Part shown: positions 8,009 to 15,555 of the stretch, one piece after another
How positions within the stretch are numbered: the first letter of the stretch is position 1
Layout: every line of letters starts with the position of its first letter
Source of the DNA: CAZJYI01 sp964550025
GTDB taxonomy: Bacteria > Verrucomicrobiota > Kiritimatiellia > UBA8416 > CAYOBW01
Assembly: GCA_964550025.1 (NCBI GenBank)
Contig: CAZJYI010000089.1
Coordinates: forward strand, 1 to 46,345
DNA length: 46,345 bases
Direction: 5' to 3'
Translations under genes and position numbers: made by a program
The notes under the pieces: generated by a model
Database searches by the model: none
Seen by the model: the letters and a program-made list of their open reading frames with translations, nothing else
What the model was told of the DNA's origin: nothing

Positions 8009-9397
8009 TCACAAACTGCACTCCAAGAGATGGCCTAGCTCGTAGCGTTCGTTGACGAACCTCACTTCGTTGTTGTTTGCCACCATATCCCGCAGCACCG
8101 TGGCATGAGGATGTCGGCTTCTGAAACCAGCAGACACGACGAAGATAGGCGACGCCCACAGAGAGCCCTGAGATGAGTGCCAGTTGTGCCTGGAACCATG
8201 GTGGGGCACCTGATAGAGAAGCACGTCGACGTGTCCCCCCTTGGGTACGAGCTGATAGTGATGAACAAAGCTCTCCCATACCTCGTTGACGGGAAGATCG
8301 CCAGTTGAAAGGAAACCACGGACGGCGGCACCGCCGGCAGCACCCTCCGTGGCGAACGCTCTCTCCTCCCTTGCGTCCTCAGTACCGGGGGGGCGCCGCG
8401 CAGCGAAACTGAAACGCGACGCGTTCGCATTCGTGCCCGCAAGTATGGCCATGGAACTACTGTTCAGCTTCCTTTTTCCGAATATCCCTTCATAGGCGAG
8501 CCTGAGATCCGATCTGAATGCGTCGTCCATGAAGAGGTCAACAAGATGGCGACCATGAGCCAGACCCTCGAACGCCTCAATGAACTTACTCATCCGATCT
8601 TGGGGGGGCTCGATGTTGAAGGGGTAGAAGAACCACTGCCTCGTCGAGATGAAGGCCCTGCGCGAAGCGTATCTGACGGGCTCGCCTTCGGCGAGGACGT
8701 CGCCGCCACATCGAAGCTCCAAGTCCCGAAGCCGCGCGTGGCGGCGGCGCTCGTCAGCGTCAAACGCGGCGTCAGGCTCAAATCGCGCGTCTTCCGGACG
8801 CTCCTCCAAGTGCGCCGAGTAGGGGCCAGGTAGGTCGGGTTCGCCGCGCTCCCGCACGTGCGTTGCCTCAGACCCTCCTCTTACAAAAATGACCTCGCCC
8901 ACCCTTTTCTCTTCCCTGAGGAATTTCCTCGGCTGCCGAAGGAACTCCAGATACCAAGTGCCCCCTGGAGCTGTTGGACGCCCTCCAGCCCTCTCAGATC
9001 GGTAGAGAAGCAGGCGCTCTGACGGGTACAGATAGGGCAGGAGGACTTTGTCAATCCTGCCCCTCATCCTGTCCAGCAACCACCGCAGACCGTTCACGTG
9101 ATCACGGTGCATATGGGATATGCAGAGGAGACTAAGCCGTGCGTCCTCGCCAAGCGTATCCGCGAAACGTTCGACGTGTTCCCTCATGAGACGCTCGGAA
9201 CGCCCCCCGCAATCGTAAACGTAGTGAACCGGCGATCTGCTATCCCAACAGGTGACCTTGCCGCTATGGAACAAACCTTGGCCAACAGCGTGGAAGCACC
9301 CGGAATGAAGTTTGAAGGTCTTCTCTTTCTCCGATATGTCCACACGGCCGACCCGGTCCGGGGCCTTCACATTTCTGAATGGATCCACCTTCGGCAT
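8009..9397 (-). CDS. Metallo-beta-lactamase-fold hydrolase (ComEC/Rec2-type)
   Basis: The 462-aa product has SHMHRDHVNG near residue 95, the HxHxDH metal site of the metallo-beta-lactamase fold, and YQVPHHGSRHN near residue 395, the late motif seen in ComEC/Rec2-like and related hydrolases. A long insert of about 200 residues between these motifs is rich in charged residues and unlike standard family members. Soluble; no signal peptide. The ATG at 9397 has GGAGAGG upstream; earlier in-frame starts lack a ribosome site. It lies 155 bp downstream of the DUF6236-like gene on the same strand and converges with the ParB cassette. Stand-alone hydrolases of this kind are frequent in defence neighbourhoods; that role here is inferred. 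Confidence 0.85.
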   Translation of the reverse strand: MPKVDPFRNVKAPDRVGRVDISEKEKTFKLHSGCFHAVGQGLFHSGKVTCWDSRSPVHYVYDCGGRSERLMREHVERFADTLGEDARLSLLCISHMHRDHVNGLRWLLDRMRGRIDKVLLPYLYPSERLLLYRSERAGGRPTAPGGTWYLEFLRQPRKFLREEKRVGEVIFVRGGSEATHVRERGEPDLPGPYSAHLEERPEDARFEPDAAFDADERRRHARLRDLELRCGGDVLAEGEPVRYASRRAFISTRQWFFYPFNIEPPQDRMSKFIEAFEGLAHGRHLVDLFMDDAFRSDLRLAYEGIFGKRKLNSSSMAILAGTNANASRFSFAARRPPGTEDAREERAFATEGAAGGAAVRGFLSTGDLPVNEVWESFVHHYQLVPKGGHVDVLLYQVPHHGSRHNWHSSQGSLWASPIFVVSAGFRSRHPHATVLRDMVANNNEVRFVNERYELGHLLECSL

Positions 9398-9552
9398 TGT
9401 CGTCCCTCTCCTTCTCGCACGATGGGGCCTTGGCGCGGCACCGTGCCCCCGCATGCAGTTTTGCATCCTGCCACCTGACTCGCTCTTGCCGCACAGCGCT
9501 TGCGGACAACAGAACACTTCCCATCCGCGTGAGCGAGGTCGACCGTGACGGC

Positions 9553-10650
9553 TCAGTCGTTTATGAACTCCTCCATCTCTCTGCACAGGTGGTAGTTCCA
9601 GTCCCCGTCTCCTCTGTATGCATTCTGCCAGACTCGCTGGAGGTGCACTAGGTATGAGTACTCATGCTCCTGCGTCAGCCGCTTGCCTTTCTGCATCATC
9701 CCTGCCAGACCTGTAATGACTCCCATCGCCAGTCCAACCCCAGACAGTATGGCAAGCTGCGAGGGATCGAGACCCAACAACTTGCCCATGACGCCCGTCG
9801 AAGCTGGGAACACGATGGTCTTGATGCCGGTCCATCCTTGGACCTTCATCAGGTCCATGCTCTTCCTGTACTCGTCAAGCGAGGCGACGATGCTCTTCTT
9901 TGTATCCTCATACAGGTCTCTTGCGACCTTGGCATCGTGGCAGTTTGAGAACTGTTCAGCGGCTTTGCGAATGGCTTGTACGAAGATGCGCCTCTCGCTT
10001 CGGCGCTTCTCTCGGAATGACAGTATGGCTTCAGGGGTCAGCTCCATCAGATTCGCCGGCACGAAGTCCCTCACGACGATGGCCGCCAGGACATGGGGCA
10101 ATTCCTCGTGCGGCCAGTCTTGCACCATGCCGTCGAAGGAGAAGTACGCCGACCCGGTCCATGCAGCTGTGACGTCGGTTACGAGGTTCAGGTCGTTTCG
10201 TGTTGCCATACGTGACGCAAGGTAAGTCATGTAGTGCGCCTCGAAGTCAGTGGGGACGTAAAGCCACTTGTCATGGGCAGCAGCCTGACCACGTCCGATG
10301 ATCATGTTCCGGAGTTCCACGTCTACCTTTCCTTGGTGGAGGCGGGCGTAGTCCTCGTCCATGTTTCCCTCCAGGGCAGCGGCATTCCAGTGGTCTTGGT
10401 GGAGCTTGGACATGAACTCAGCGGCGACCTCGCTGGCGTAGTCGGCCGGGTCGAGAGGTATGCCTATCTCTCTCGTTTCAGTCAAGCGCCTGACGTTGTC
10501 GGAATCTTCGGGCTGATAGTCTCCCGGGACTATCCTGTAGATGCGATCCCAGATCAGGGAAGCAGTCCATAGCCAAGCGGGGTCGGCAAACTCGATAGAG
10601 GGATAGTATAGGGCATAGAAGTGGTCGTCTCGCACGGCGGTCCTCCTCAT
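9553..10650 (-). CDS. DUF6236-like protein
   Basis: The 365-aa product begins with ALYYPSIEFADPAWLWTA and IWDRIYRIVP, the N-terminal pattern I associate with the DUF6236 family. The function of that family is unknown. A hydrophobic, glycine-rich segment near residues 295-325 (LAILSGVGLAMGVITGLAGM) could be a membrane helix or hairpin, so it may contact the membrane. The start is ambiguous: the ATG at 10650 has GAGG four bases before it, while a GTG five codons inside is preceded by a perfect AGGAGG. A perfect short inverted repeat (GAATCC/GGATTC, 10651-10665) abuts the start. The metallo-hydrolase gene follows on the same strand, and the two may form a two-gene unit. Confidence 0.65.
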   Translation of the reverse strand: MRRTAVRDDHFYALYYPSIEFADPAWLWTASLIWDRIYRIVPGDYQPEDSDNVRRLTETREIGIPLDPADYASEVAAEFMSKLHQDHWNAAALEGNMDEDYARLHQGKVDVELRNMIIGRGQAAAHDKWLYVPTDFEAHYMTYLASRMATRNDLNLVTDVTAAWTGSAYFSFDGMVQDWPHEELPHVLAAIVVRDFVPANLMELTPEAILSFREKRRSERRIFVQAIRKAAEQFSNCHDAKVARDLYEDTKKSIVASLDEYRKSMDLMKVQGWTGIKTIVFPASTGVMGKLLGLDPSQLAILSGVGLAMGVITGLAGMMQKGKRLTQEHEYSYLVHLQRVWQNAYRGDGDWNYHLCREMEEFIND

Positions 10651-10665
10651 GAATCCTCAGGATTC
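10651..10665. promoter_or_regulatory. Short perfect inverted repeat at the DUF6236-like gene start
   Basis: Arms GAATCC and GGATTC are separated by three bases and end directly at the start codon of the minus-strand gene. This could sequester or bind at the ribosome site, or be an operator. The evidence is only the symmetry. Confidence 0.3.
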
Positions 10666-10696
10666 TCGGCTGCTGGTTTAGATTGTTCCATCATAG

Positions 10697-10720
10697 GATG
10701 CGACGCAAATGCGTCGCATC
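10697..10720. terminator. Perfect 11-bp stem hairpin after the transposase-like gene
   Basis: GATGCGACGCA and its exact reverse complement are separated by AA, beginning two bases after the stop codon of the minus-strand gene at 10723. There is no T-run after it, so it is a poor intrinsic terminator. Because it sits at the 3' end of a presumed mobile gene, it could instead be the end structure recognised by that gene's product. The same sequence is not repeated at the other end. Confidence 0.55.
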
Positions 10721-10722
10721 TT

Positions 10723-12261
10723 TCAGGCAGCTTGTTTCTGAATTGCAGCAACGTAAACGTCGTCGTGATGCCTGATGGCCATGCCCATGAAAGCGTGGCC
10801 GCGAGTGGTGATGCGCCACCGTCGGGAGTGCGGGATTTTGGCTACCAACGCGCGCACGTGGAGGCGCTTGAGCTTGCGGCGCACGCGTCCGGCAAGTCGT
10901 CGTTGGGTGATGGGGTCTGGTGATGTGTTTGGATACAACGCAGCGCGTATGTCCGCGTTGCGCAAGCCGTGAAGGTTGTTCTGCCCCTGAAGCAGAGCTT
11001 TGAACAGTGCGATGTCCTCTGCGGCGCCGGGGTTGAATCCCCGGTAGGACTTTTCTTTGTGATGGACCCGACGCGTACACAGGTGCAGGAGCTCTTGTGC
11101 GGGAGCCGGATCGTTGGCCACGGACAGAGCCGTGAGGTACTTGTGATTGGCCGAGCGTGCAACCTGCGCGAAGCGCGGCAGGCCAGTGACGCCCTTGGTC
11201 ATGGGGAACCACCCGATGACGCGTTTGCCTTGTCTTGTGCCATGACGGCGAATGAGAAAACCGTAGGGGTCGTTGATAACCGTTTCGATACGCAAGACGC
11301 GTGCGAACTTGTCGTACATCTTGATCCAGTTCCGGCCGGCGCGGTGCTTGATGCGCATGCCCTCGACTCGCGTCTTGAAATCCTTGATGACATCGGCTTT
11401 GAAGTTGCCGGTCAACTTCTTGCCCAGAAAACCAAGAACGTCGCGGGCACCGAAGCACAGCAGAGCATGCTTGATCATTTCGCGATACAGAGGCCCGAGA
11501 GCCTCACGGTCGGCGAAGAGAATGTCGGTAGCAAATTCAGCTTGGTCAACTGTCCAGTAGTATCCCTGGCCTTGGAGAAGAGAATCGAACAGAGGATTGA
11601 CCCTCAGGCCCAGATCGGCAAGCAGCATGGGCCAGTCTTGATGGGCGAACTCATCGGCCAGCCTTTGGGCCTTGGCTGGCGTGGCGATCTGAACGAAGGC
11701 ATTGTCGATCTGCTGGAAACGCAGGCGGCGACGCTTCATACGACGGGCGAGCCACTCGTGGCCATTAACGGCGATCTGGATCACAAACGGAAACCAGCTC
11801 TGAAGTCGCACGTGGATCAGCCCCAATTCCGGGTGCAGGAAATAGTAGTACAGGCACAGGCATTTGCGTCGAGCACACACGAGCCGGGGGCGGTCCTTGC
11901 CGTAGACGATCTTGAAGCTCGGACACGTCTCCAGTGCGGAAAAGACGCAGATCAGTCCTTTGCGGATTCCGTCGCGTTGAGCAATACTCCTAGCCTCGTC
12001 GTCCTTTCGCACGCGTCTGCGCAGGTACTCGTACGGGCGGCCCGCCTTGGCGGCCGTCGTCTTGGCGTGCTGTACGATCCGGTCGGAGTGACTCTGGACG
12101 AATCGCTTGAACTCCTTGATCAGAAGCCCCTTGCTGGCCATCAGCCTTACCATTCCCTCTGCGTAGCTGATTCCTCGCAGGTGTCCCTTGAAGATGACTC
12201 GATCAAAGCACTCAAGAGTTCCCGTGACTTTTTCTGCGAACTTCTGTATGAATACGTCCAT
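10723..12261 (-). CDS. Transposase-like protein of an unclassified, multi-copy family
   Basis: The 512-aa product starts MDVFIQKFAEKVTGTLECFDRVIFKG at an ATG with GGAGGA four bases upstream. From memory, this family (N-terminal FDR-x-x-F-x-G, a central KCLxLYYYxLxPxLGLxHVRxQ-type block, then IKMYDK and VLRIETxIN) occurs in many copies per genome in environmental bacteria and is usually labelled hypothetical. The conserved D and E in the IKMYDKFARVLRIET region are plausible catalytic residues. The C-terminal ~120 residues are basic with a winged-helix-like section (KLKRLHVRALVAKI). It carries lower GC and different codon flavour than the recombinase cassette, by eye. I infer a transposase or other mobility enzyme; that is not shown by sequence alone. 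Confidence 0.65.
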   Translation of the reverse strand: MDVFIQKFAEKVTGTLECFDRVIFKGHLRGISYAEGMVRLMASKGLLIKEFKRFVQSHSDRIVQHAKTTAAKAGRPYEYLRRRVRKDDEARSIAQRDGIRKGLICVFSALETCPSFKIVYGKDRPRLVCARRKCLCLYYYFLHPELGLIHVRLQSWFPFVIQIAVNGHEWLARRMKRRRLRFQQIDNAFVQIATPAKAQRLADEFAHQDWPMLLADLGLRVNPLFDSLLQGQGYYWTVDQAEFATDILFADREALGPLYREMIKHALLCFGARDVLGFLGKKLTGNFKADVIKDFKTRVEGMRIKHRAGRNWIKMYDKFARVLRIETVINDPYGFLIRRHGTRQGKRVIGWFPMTKGVTGLPRFAQVARSANHKYLTALSVANDPAPAQELLHLCTRRVHHKEKSYRGFNPGAAEDIALFKALLQGQNNLHGLRNADIRAALYPNTSPDPITQRRLAGRVRRKLKRLHVRALVAKIPHSRRWRITTRGHAFMGMAIRHHDDVYVAAIQKQAA

Positions 12262-12353
12262 GGCGTCCTCCCGGAGTGTGCTTGCCAGGTTCACTCACCA
12301 TACGGGATGGACGCCTCTTTGTGAATACCTCTCTGATACCGAGGTGCGAGAAC

Positions 12354-12734
12354 GTGAAGATCGCTTCAGCCAAAGACTTGACCGTGTACAAAAAATCATA
12401 CGCTTTAGCGATGCGCATCTTCGAAGCCACCAAAAGCTTCCCCCCCGAGGAGCGATACGCGCTGAGCGGGCAGATCCGACGTTCCTCTCGCGCACCGTGC
12501 AGAAGCCTACGCGAAGCTTGGGCCAAGGGCAGATACGAAGCGCACTTCGTCAGCAAGCTCACAGATGCAGATGCCGAAAACGGTGAGACGGACACGTCGT
12601 TGGACTTCGCCAGGGACTGTGGTTACATCACGGAGGAAGAGCACGCAGAGTTGAGCGGCCTGTGCGCCGAGGTCGGACGAATGCTGGGGGCGATGATACG
12701 CTCACCCGGGAAGTTCCTGATCTCCGATCAGTGA
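12354..12734 (+). CDS. Four-helix-bundle protein (S23/IVP family)
   Basis: The 126-aa product matches the four-helix-bundle family first found inside 23S rRNA intervening sequences and related to the Avd protein of diversity-generating retroelements: an LTVYKKSYALAMRIFEATKSFP opening helix, then LSGQIRRSSRAPCRSLREAW, which is the family core, and EAHFVSKLTDADAENGETDTSLDFA. Length is normal. I chose the GTG at 12354, with GAGG nine bases upstream; other in-frame starts are further upstream and less likely. It is divergent from the transposase-like gene with about 90 bp between starts. The short 7-base repeats downstream are often found beside genes of this family. These proteins bind nucleic acid; the cellular role of stand-alone copies is unclear. 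No reverse transcriptase is present here. Confidence 0.85.
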   Translation: MKIASAKDLTVYKKSYALAMRIFEATKSFPPEERYALSGQIRRSSRAPCRSLREAWAKGRYEAHFVSKLTDADAENGETDTSLDFARDCGYITEEEHAELSGLCAEVGRMLGAMIRSPGKFLISDQ

Positions 12735-12793
12735 GCTTCTCGGTTGCGGCCATGAACCCTCGGGAGGGATTAAGGGAGGGAGGAGTAAGGGGA

Positions 12794-12842
12794 CTGACCT
12801 CTGACTTCTGACCTCTGACCTCTTTGGTTGCGGCTACGCCGC
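12794..12842. repeat. Four tandem 7-base units plus hairpin after the four-helix-bundle gene
   Basis: CTGACCT, CTGACTT, CTGACCT, CTGACCT follow each other at 12794-12821. They are followed by a GCGGC-TAC-GCCGC hairpin at 12830-12842. A GGTTGCGGC word occurs both at about 12742 and at 12826, so this tail has internal direct repeats. It is a low-complexity tail of unknown role. Confidence 0.6.
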
Positions 12843-12863
12843 CTTAGGTGCTTGTCCGCCTGG

Positions 12864-13793
12864 TCACAGGAACACCTTCTCGTTGTGCCAGACGAGGAAC
12901 TCCTTCGCAGGCTTCTCCCTCTCCTCCCCTGGGACATGGACCTCATGCCCCCTCATCGGGTAGTAGGTATGGCCGTTGCGGAAGTCCTCCCTGAGCCGAC
13001 CGCTGACTTCGATCCTCAGCTCGGGCGTCACGGTGACGTACCCCTTGTCGAAGAGGTGGTGGATGTCGGCCCGCAGGAACATGCCGTTGCGGACGTCGTT
13101 GGGGCCGTCCTCGGAGACCGGTCGGATGTGGGCCGCCTCCAGCGCTGGGAGCGAGTGCTCCTCGGTGACCGCGCATGACCTCCCGTACGCCTCCATGACG
13201 GCGACCCGGAACGTGCCCTGCCCGAGGCGGGGCTCGACGATCCTCGGGGCGCCCTTGGCGGCCGGAGGCAGGGATTCGGCACCGGGAACGTCCGGCCAGA
13301 GGGCGTTGGCGTTGGCGAGGCAGGTCTGCCAGACCCTCGCCCCCTCTCCCTGTGTCAGGTCGTACCCCTTGGACGTCTGCGTCCTGACGGGCCAGTCCGA
13401 TGGCTGCGGGATCCACGCCTCCCTCGGGAAGAACGTCGGGCGGACGACCAGGATGCAGCCGATCTCCTGCAGCGACCCCTCGTCGCCCCTGTAGCGGATG
13501 CGCTCCCGGATGGCCCCGATCCTGTCCCGCATCTCGGACAGGCTGCGGCATCCGTTCGCTTCGCCGAAGCAGTCCCACGCCAGCCAGTCGGGGAGCCTGG
13601 AGTGTCTTGCGAAGAAGCCGAACCCGCAGATGGCGTTGTGCGGGGCCTTCAGCTTGAACAGGAAGCAGGCGTACTGCGGTGCACGGAAGGCGCGCCGTGC
13701 CGACGGCGTCCAGAAGTTCACCTCGTCGAGTTCCCCCTGACCTAGGAGGAACTCGTACCAGCCCGTGTCGGTTATGGCTATTGTTCCTGTCAT
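12864..13793 (-). CDS. HNH endonuclease with N-terminal PUA/EVE-like domain
   Basis: The 309-aa product ends in an HNH nuclease domain: LEAAHIRPVSEDG near residue 222, DVRNGMFLRADIHHLFDKG near 236-254, and VTPELRIEV after it. Histidines and the Asn in RNGMFLR form the expected metal-finger site. The first ~130 residues (NFWTPSARRAFRAPQYACFLFKL, then GFGFFARHSRLP and LAWDCFGEANG) look like a PUA/EVE-type domain used by some restriction enzymes to sense modified bases. That makes a type IV-like, modification-dependent nuclease likely but not shown. The start is six bases after the stop of the upstream PD-(D/E)XK gene, so the two are tightly coupled. GAGG lies four bases before the ATG. Confidence 0.85.
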   Translation of the reverse strand: MTGTIAITDTGWYEFLLGQGELDEVNFWTPSARRAFRAPQYACFLFKLKAPHNAICGFGFFARHSRLPDWLAWDCFGEANGCRSLSEMRDRIGAIRERIRYRGDEGSLQEIGCILVVRPTFFPREAWIPQPSDWPVRTQTSKGYDLTQGEGARVWQTCLANANALWPDVPGAESLPPAAKGAPRIVEPRLGQGTFRVAVMEAYGRSCAVTEEHSLPALEAAHIRPVSEDGPNDVRNGMFLRADIHHLFDKGYVTVTPELRIEVSGRLREDFRNGHTYYPMRGHEVHVPGEEREKPAKEFLVWHNEKVFL

Positions 13794-13799
13794 CGCGCC

Positions 13800-14957
13800 T
13801 CAGCCCATCGTGTCGGTCTCCTGAGCCGATGATGCCTTGCTGCTCTGGCGGTCAACAAACCCCCAGAACTTGGCTAGGCCCTCCTCTGCCGAAGCGACAT
13901 TCTGCTGGGTCATCTCAAGGTCCAGCGTATACTTTCCCTGCGGCTTGACTGCCGCAACCGACTCGAAGGCTTCCCTCGCTCCGGCCCTGTCGTTTTCCGG
14001 GACATCCTTCAAGTAGAACTGGATGAAAGCGACGTCCCGACCGTTAGAGCCGGGAGGGAAGCAGTAGAGCAGGGATGCCGTGGCACCCGAGACCATGACG
14101 GGACGGACGCTGAACCCCTTGGTGCCCCAGTAAAGGTCGGTTCCCCGGCTCTCGGCTTCCGAGAGTACCCCCTCGAACACCGGCCGCGCGTACTCGGGGC
14201 ATGCCGCAATGAACTCCCCGCGGGTGGTCTTCTTCGAGGAGCCCTGCGGCCTGCGCTTCCTGTCTCTTGTCGCCTCGGTCTGCCCTATCACCCTGGGAAC
14301 GACGGCCTTCAGCTCTCCGCCGTCGTACTGGCGCAGCTCCACGCCCAGCACGTCCGTTCTCGACATTTGCCCGTTGAGGAACTCGATGATCCGGCGCAGC
14401 TCCCGGGGAAGCCGGTCGGCCACGAACAGCAGGCGCAGGTTGCCCTCTCTGAGGTTCTCCTCCGCGATGCGCCAATACTCCTCGACGGCCTCCGATGCGT
14501 CGTCCTCAAGGTCGGCTCCGATCAGCCTCGCAACCTCGGCGGCTGCGGCGCTCTCGCCGCCGTACTGCTGAGTCGCCAACCCCCTTATCCTGTTGACCGG
14601 CCAGTGGGTCTGCGCGTTCGCGGCATAGTCCAGCATCTGGCCGACGACCTCGCGGCGTATCCGGGTGTCGGAGCTCCGCTTCACCTCCACGAACGTCGGA
14701 CGCGCCGACTGGTCGAGCAGCAGATGATCGACGGACCATCGGTCGGACACGCCGCCGTCGTCGGGGATGCCGGCTTCCCTGCTGACCAGCATCCATCGCA
14801 CCGGCTCCTCCTCGCTGCCGATCTGCTCGCCCGACAGCAACTCGGGGTGCTTCTCGATCAGGGCCTGGAGGAGTTCCTCGCTCTCGCAGTCGACGCGAGG
14901 AGCCTTCCGGGGCTCATCCCCGTTGCCGAACAGGAATATGGTGTCGCCGTCTACCAT
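13800..14957 (-). CDS. PD-(D/E)XK nuclease-like protein (DUF91/NucS-type core)
   Basis: The 385-aa product has WSVDHLLLDQSARPTFVEVKR at about residues 73-93, the D and ExK arrangement of PD-(D/E)XK nucleases, followed by a VVGQMLDYAAN helix. This is close to the core of DUF91/NucS-type proteins. The C-terminal part (RGTDLYWGTKGFSVRP and beyond) is a separate alpha/beta section. The ATG at 14957 has a strong GGAGGA site seven bases upstream. The downstream HNH gene starts six bases after this stop. A two-nuclease operon of this kind fits a restriction or anti-mobile-element role, which is inference. Confidence 0.8.
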   Translation of the reverse strand: MVDGDTIFLFGNGDEPRKAPRVDCESEELLQALIEKHPELLSGEQIGSEEEPVRWMLVSREAGIPDDGGVSDRWSVDHLLLDQSARPTFVEVKRSSDTRIRREVVGQMLDYAANAQTHWPVNRIRGLATQQYGGESAAAAEVARLIGADLEDDASEAVEEYWRIAEENLREGNLRLLFVADRLPRELRRIIEFLNGQMSRTDVLGVELRQYDGGELKAVVPRVIGQTEATRDRKRRPQGSSKKTTRGEFIAACPEYARPVFEGVLSEAESRGTDLYWGTKGFSVRPVMVSGATASLLYCFPPGSNGRDVAFIQFYLKDVPENDRAGAREAFESVAAVKPQGKYTLDLEMTQQNVASAEEGLAKFWGFVDRQSSKASSAQETDTMG

Positions 14958-15009
14958 GGGGTTCCTCCTGTTGGCAGACTGTAGCCGCTGCTGCAGGAAA
15001 TGGCAATGC

Positions 15010-15392
15010 AGATGATTCAGGGGGAATGCGCGAATCCGCCCGCATGGCCGTAGACGGCCACCGCGATGAATCCGGGCCGCCATCCCGTATTCTCAACGCG
15101 CGTCGCGATGCTGCGCCAGGAACCGCAGCCGCTCCGACGGCCTCGGGAGGGAACCGCCCGTCCGCCATCGGCCCCACGTTCAGCAGCAGGCTGCAGCCCC
15201 GCTCCGCCCTGCAGGAGCTCCTCGCCGCCCTTCCACCTGCCTTCGTCGCGCTTGTAGCCCCATGTCCCATTCATCGTGACGCATGCCTCGGCCGGGCGAG
15301 CGGAACATGGCGAAGCCGTCGTGGTCGAACCTGTCGGCCAGGAGGTCGTACTCGCGGACCGGGAGGATGCGGCAGTCTGCAGGACTTGTCAA
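15010..15392 (-). pseudogene. Decayed GH29 alpha-L-fucosidase fragment
   Basis: Read on the minus strand, one frame gives FDHDGFAMFRSP, the HDGFAMF box from the N-terminal half of GH29 fucosidases. It is followed almost at once by TMNGTWGYKRDEGRWK, a diagnostic block from the C-terminal half. A frameshift then leads to LLLNVGPMADGRFPPEAV, which normally follows in the same frame. So the central catalytic region has been deleted and the rest has at least two frame changes. An intact enzyme would remove alpha-linked fucose from glycans. No start codon or promoter can be assigned. It is the only sugar-degradation relic in the window. Confidence 0.75.
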
Positions 15393-15496
15393 CCTCGCTA
15401 CGCCGCCGTTACCGGCTTGCCGTTAGGACGGGCGCTGCACGAGCTGTGAGACGCGGTAGCAGGTTATTCTGTCCAAAGGGGCGCTCTGGTTTGGGC

Positions 15497-15524
15497 TTGG
15501 CCTCTCGGATTGATGAGCTATAGT
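15497..15524 (+). promoter_or_regulatory. Putative sigma-70-type promoter of the secreted-protein operon
   Basis: TTGGCC at 15497-15502 and TATAGT at 15519-15524 are separated by 16 bases. Transcription from here would begin about 25 bases before the ATG at 15556, leaving just enough room for the GGGGAGG ribosome site. Its position supports starting the first gene at 15556 and not further upstream. Confidence 0.45.
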
Positions 15525-15555
15525 GCTTCTGTCAGCGTTGGGGAGGTTGCCAGAT

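Larger units (their letters stand above)
10697..12300 (-). mobile_element. Candidate unclassified insertion element
   Basis: The limits are tentative. They enclose the 512-aa transposase-like gene and the perfect hairpin after it. I could not find matching terminal inverted repeats or a clear target duplication by eye. The element separates the DUF6236-like gene from the four-helix-bundle gene with short spacers on both sides, consistent with insertion between genes. Confidence 0.35.

Noticed and set aside
10697..10720. Standard intrinsic terminator
   Set aside because: The stem is strong but is not followed by a T-run on the minus strand, so it is kept only as a possible terminator or element end.
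10969..12324. 451-aa open frame antisense to the transposase-like gene
   Set aside because: It has no domain sense; the minus-strand frame matches a known family pattern.
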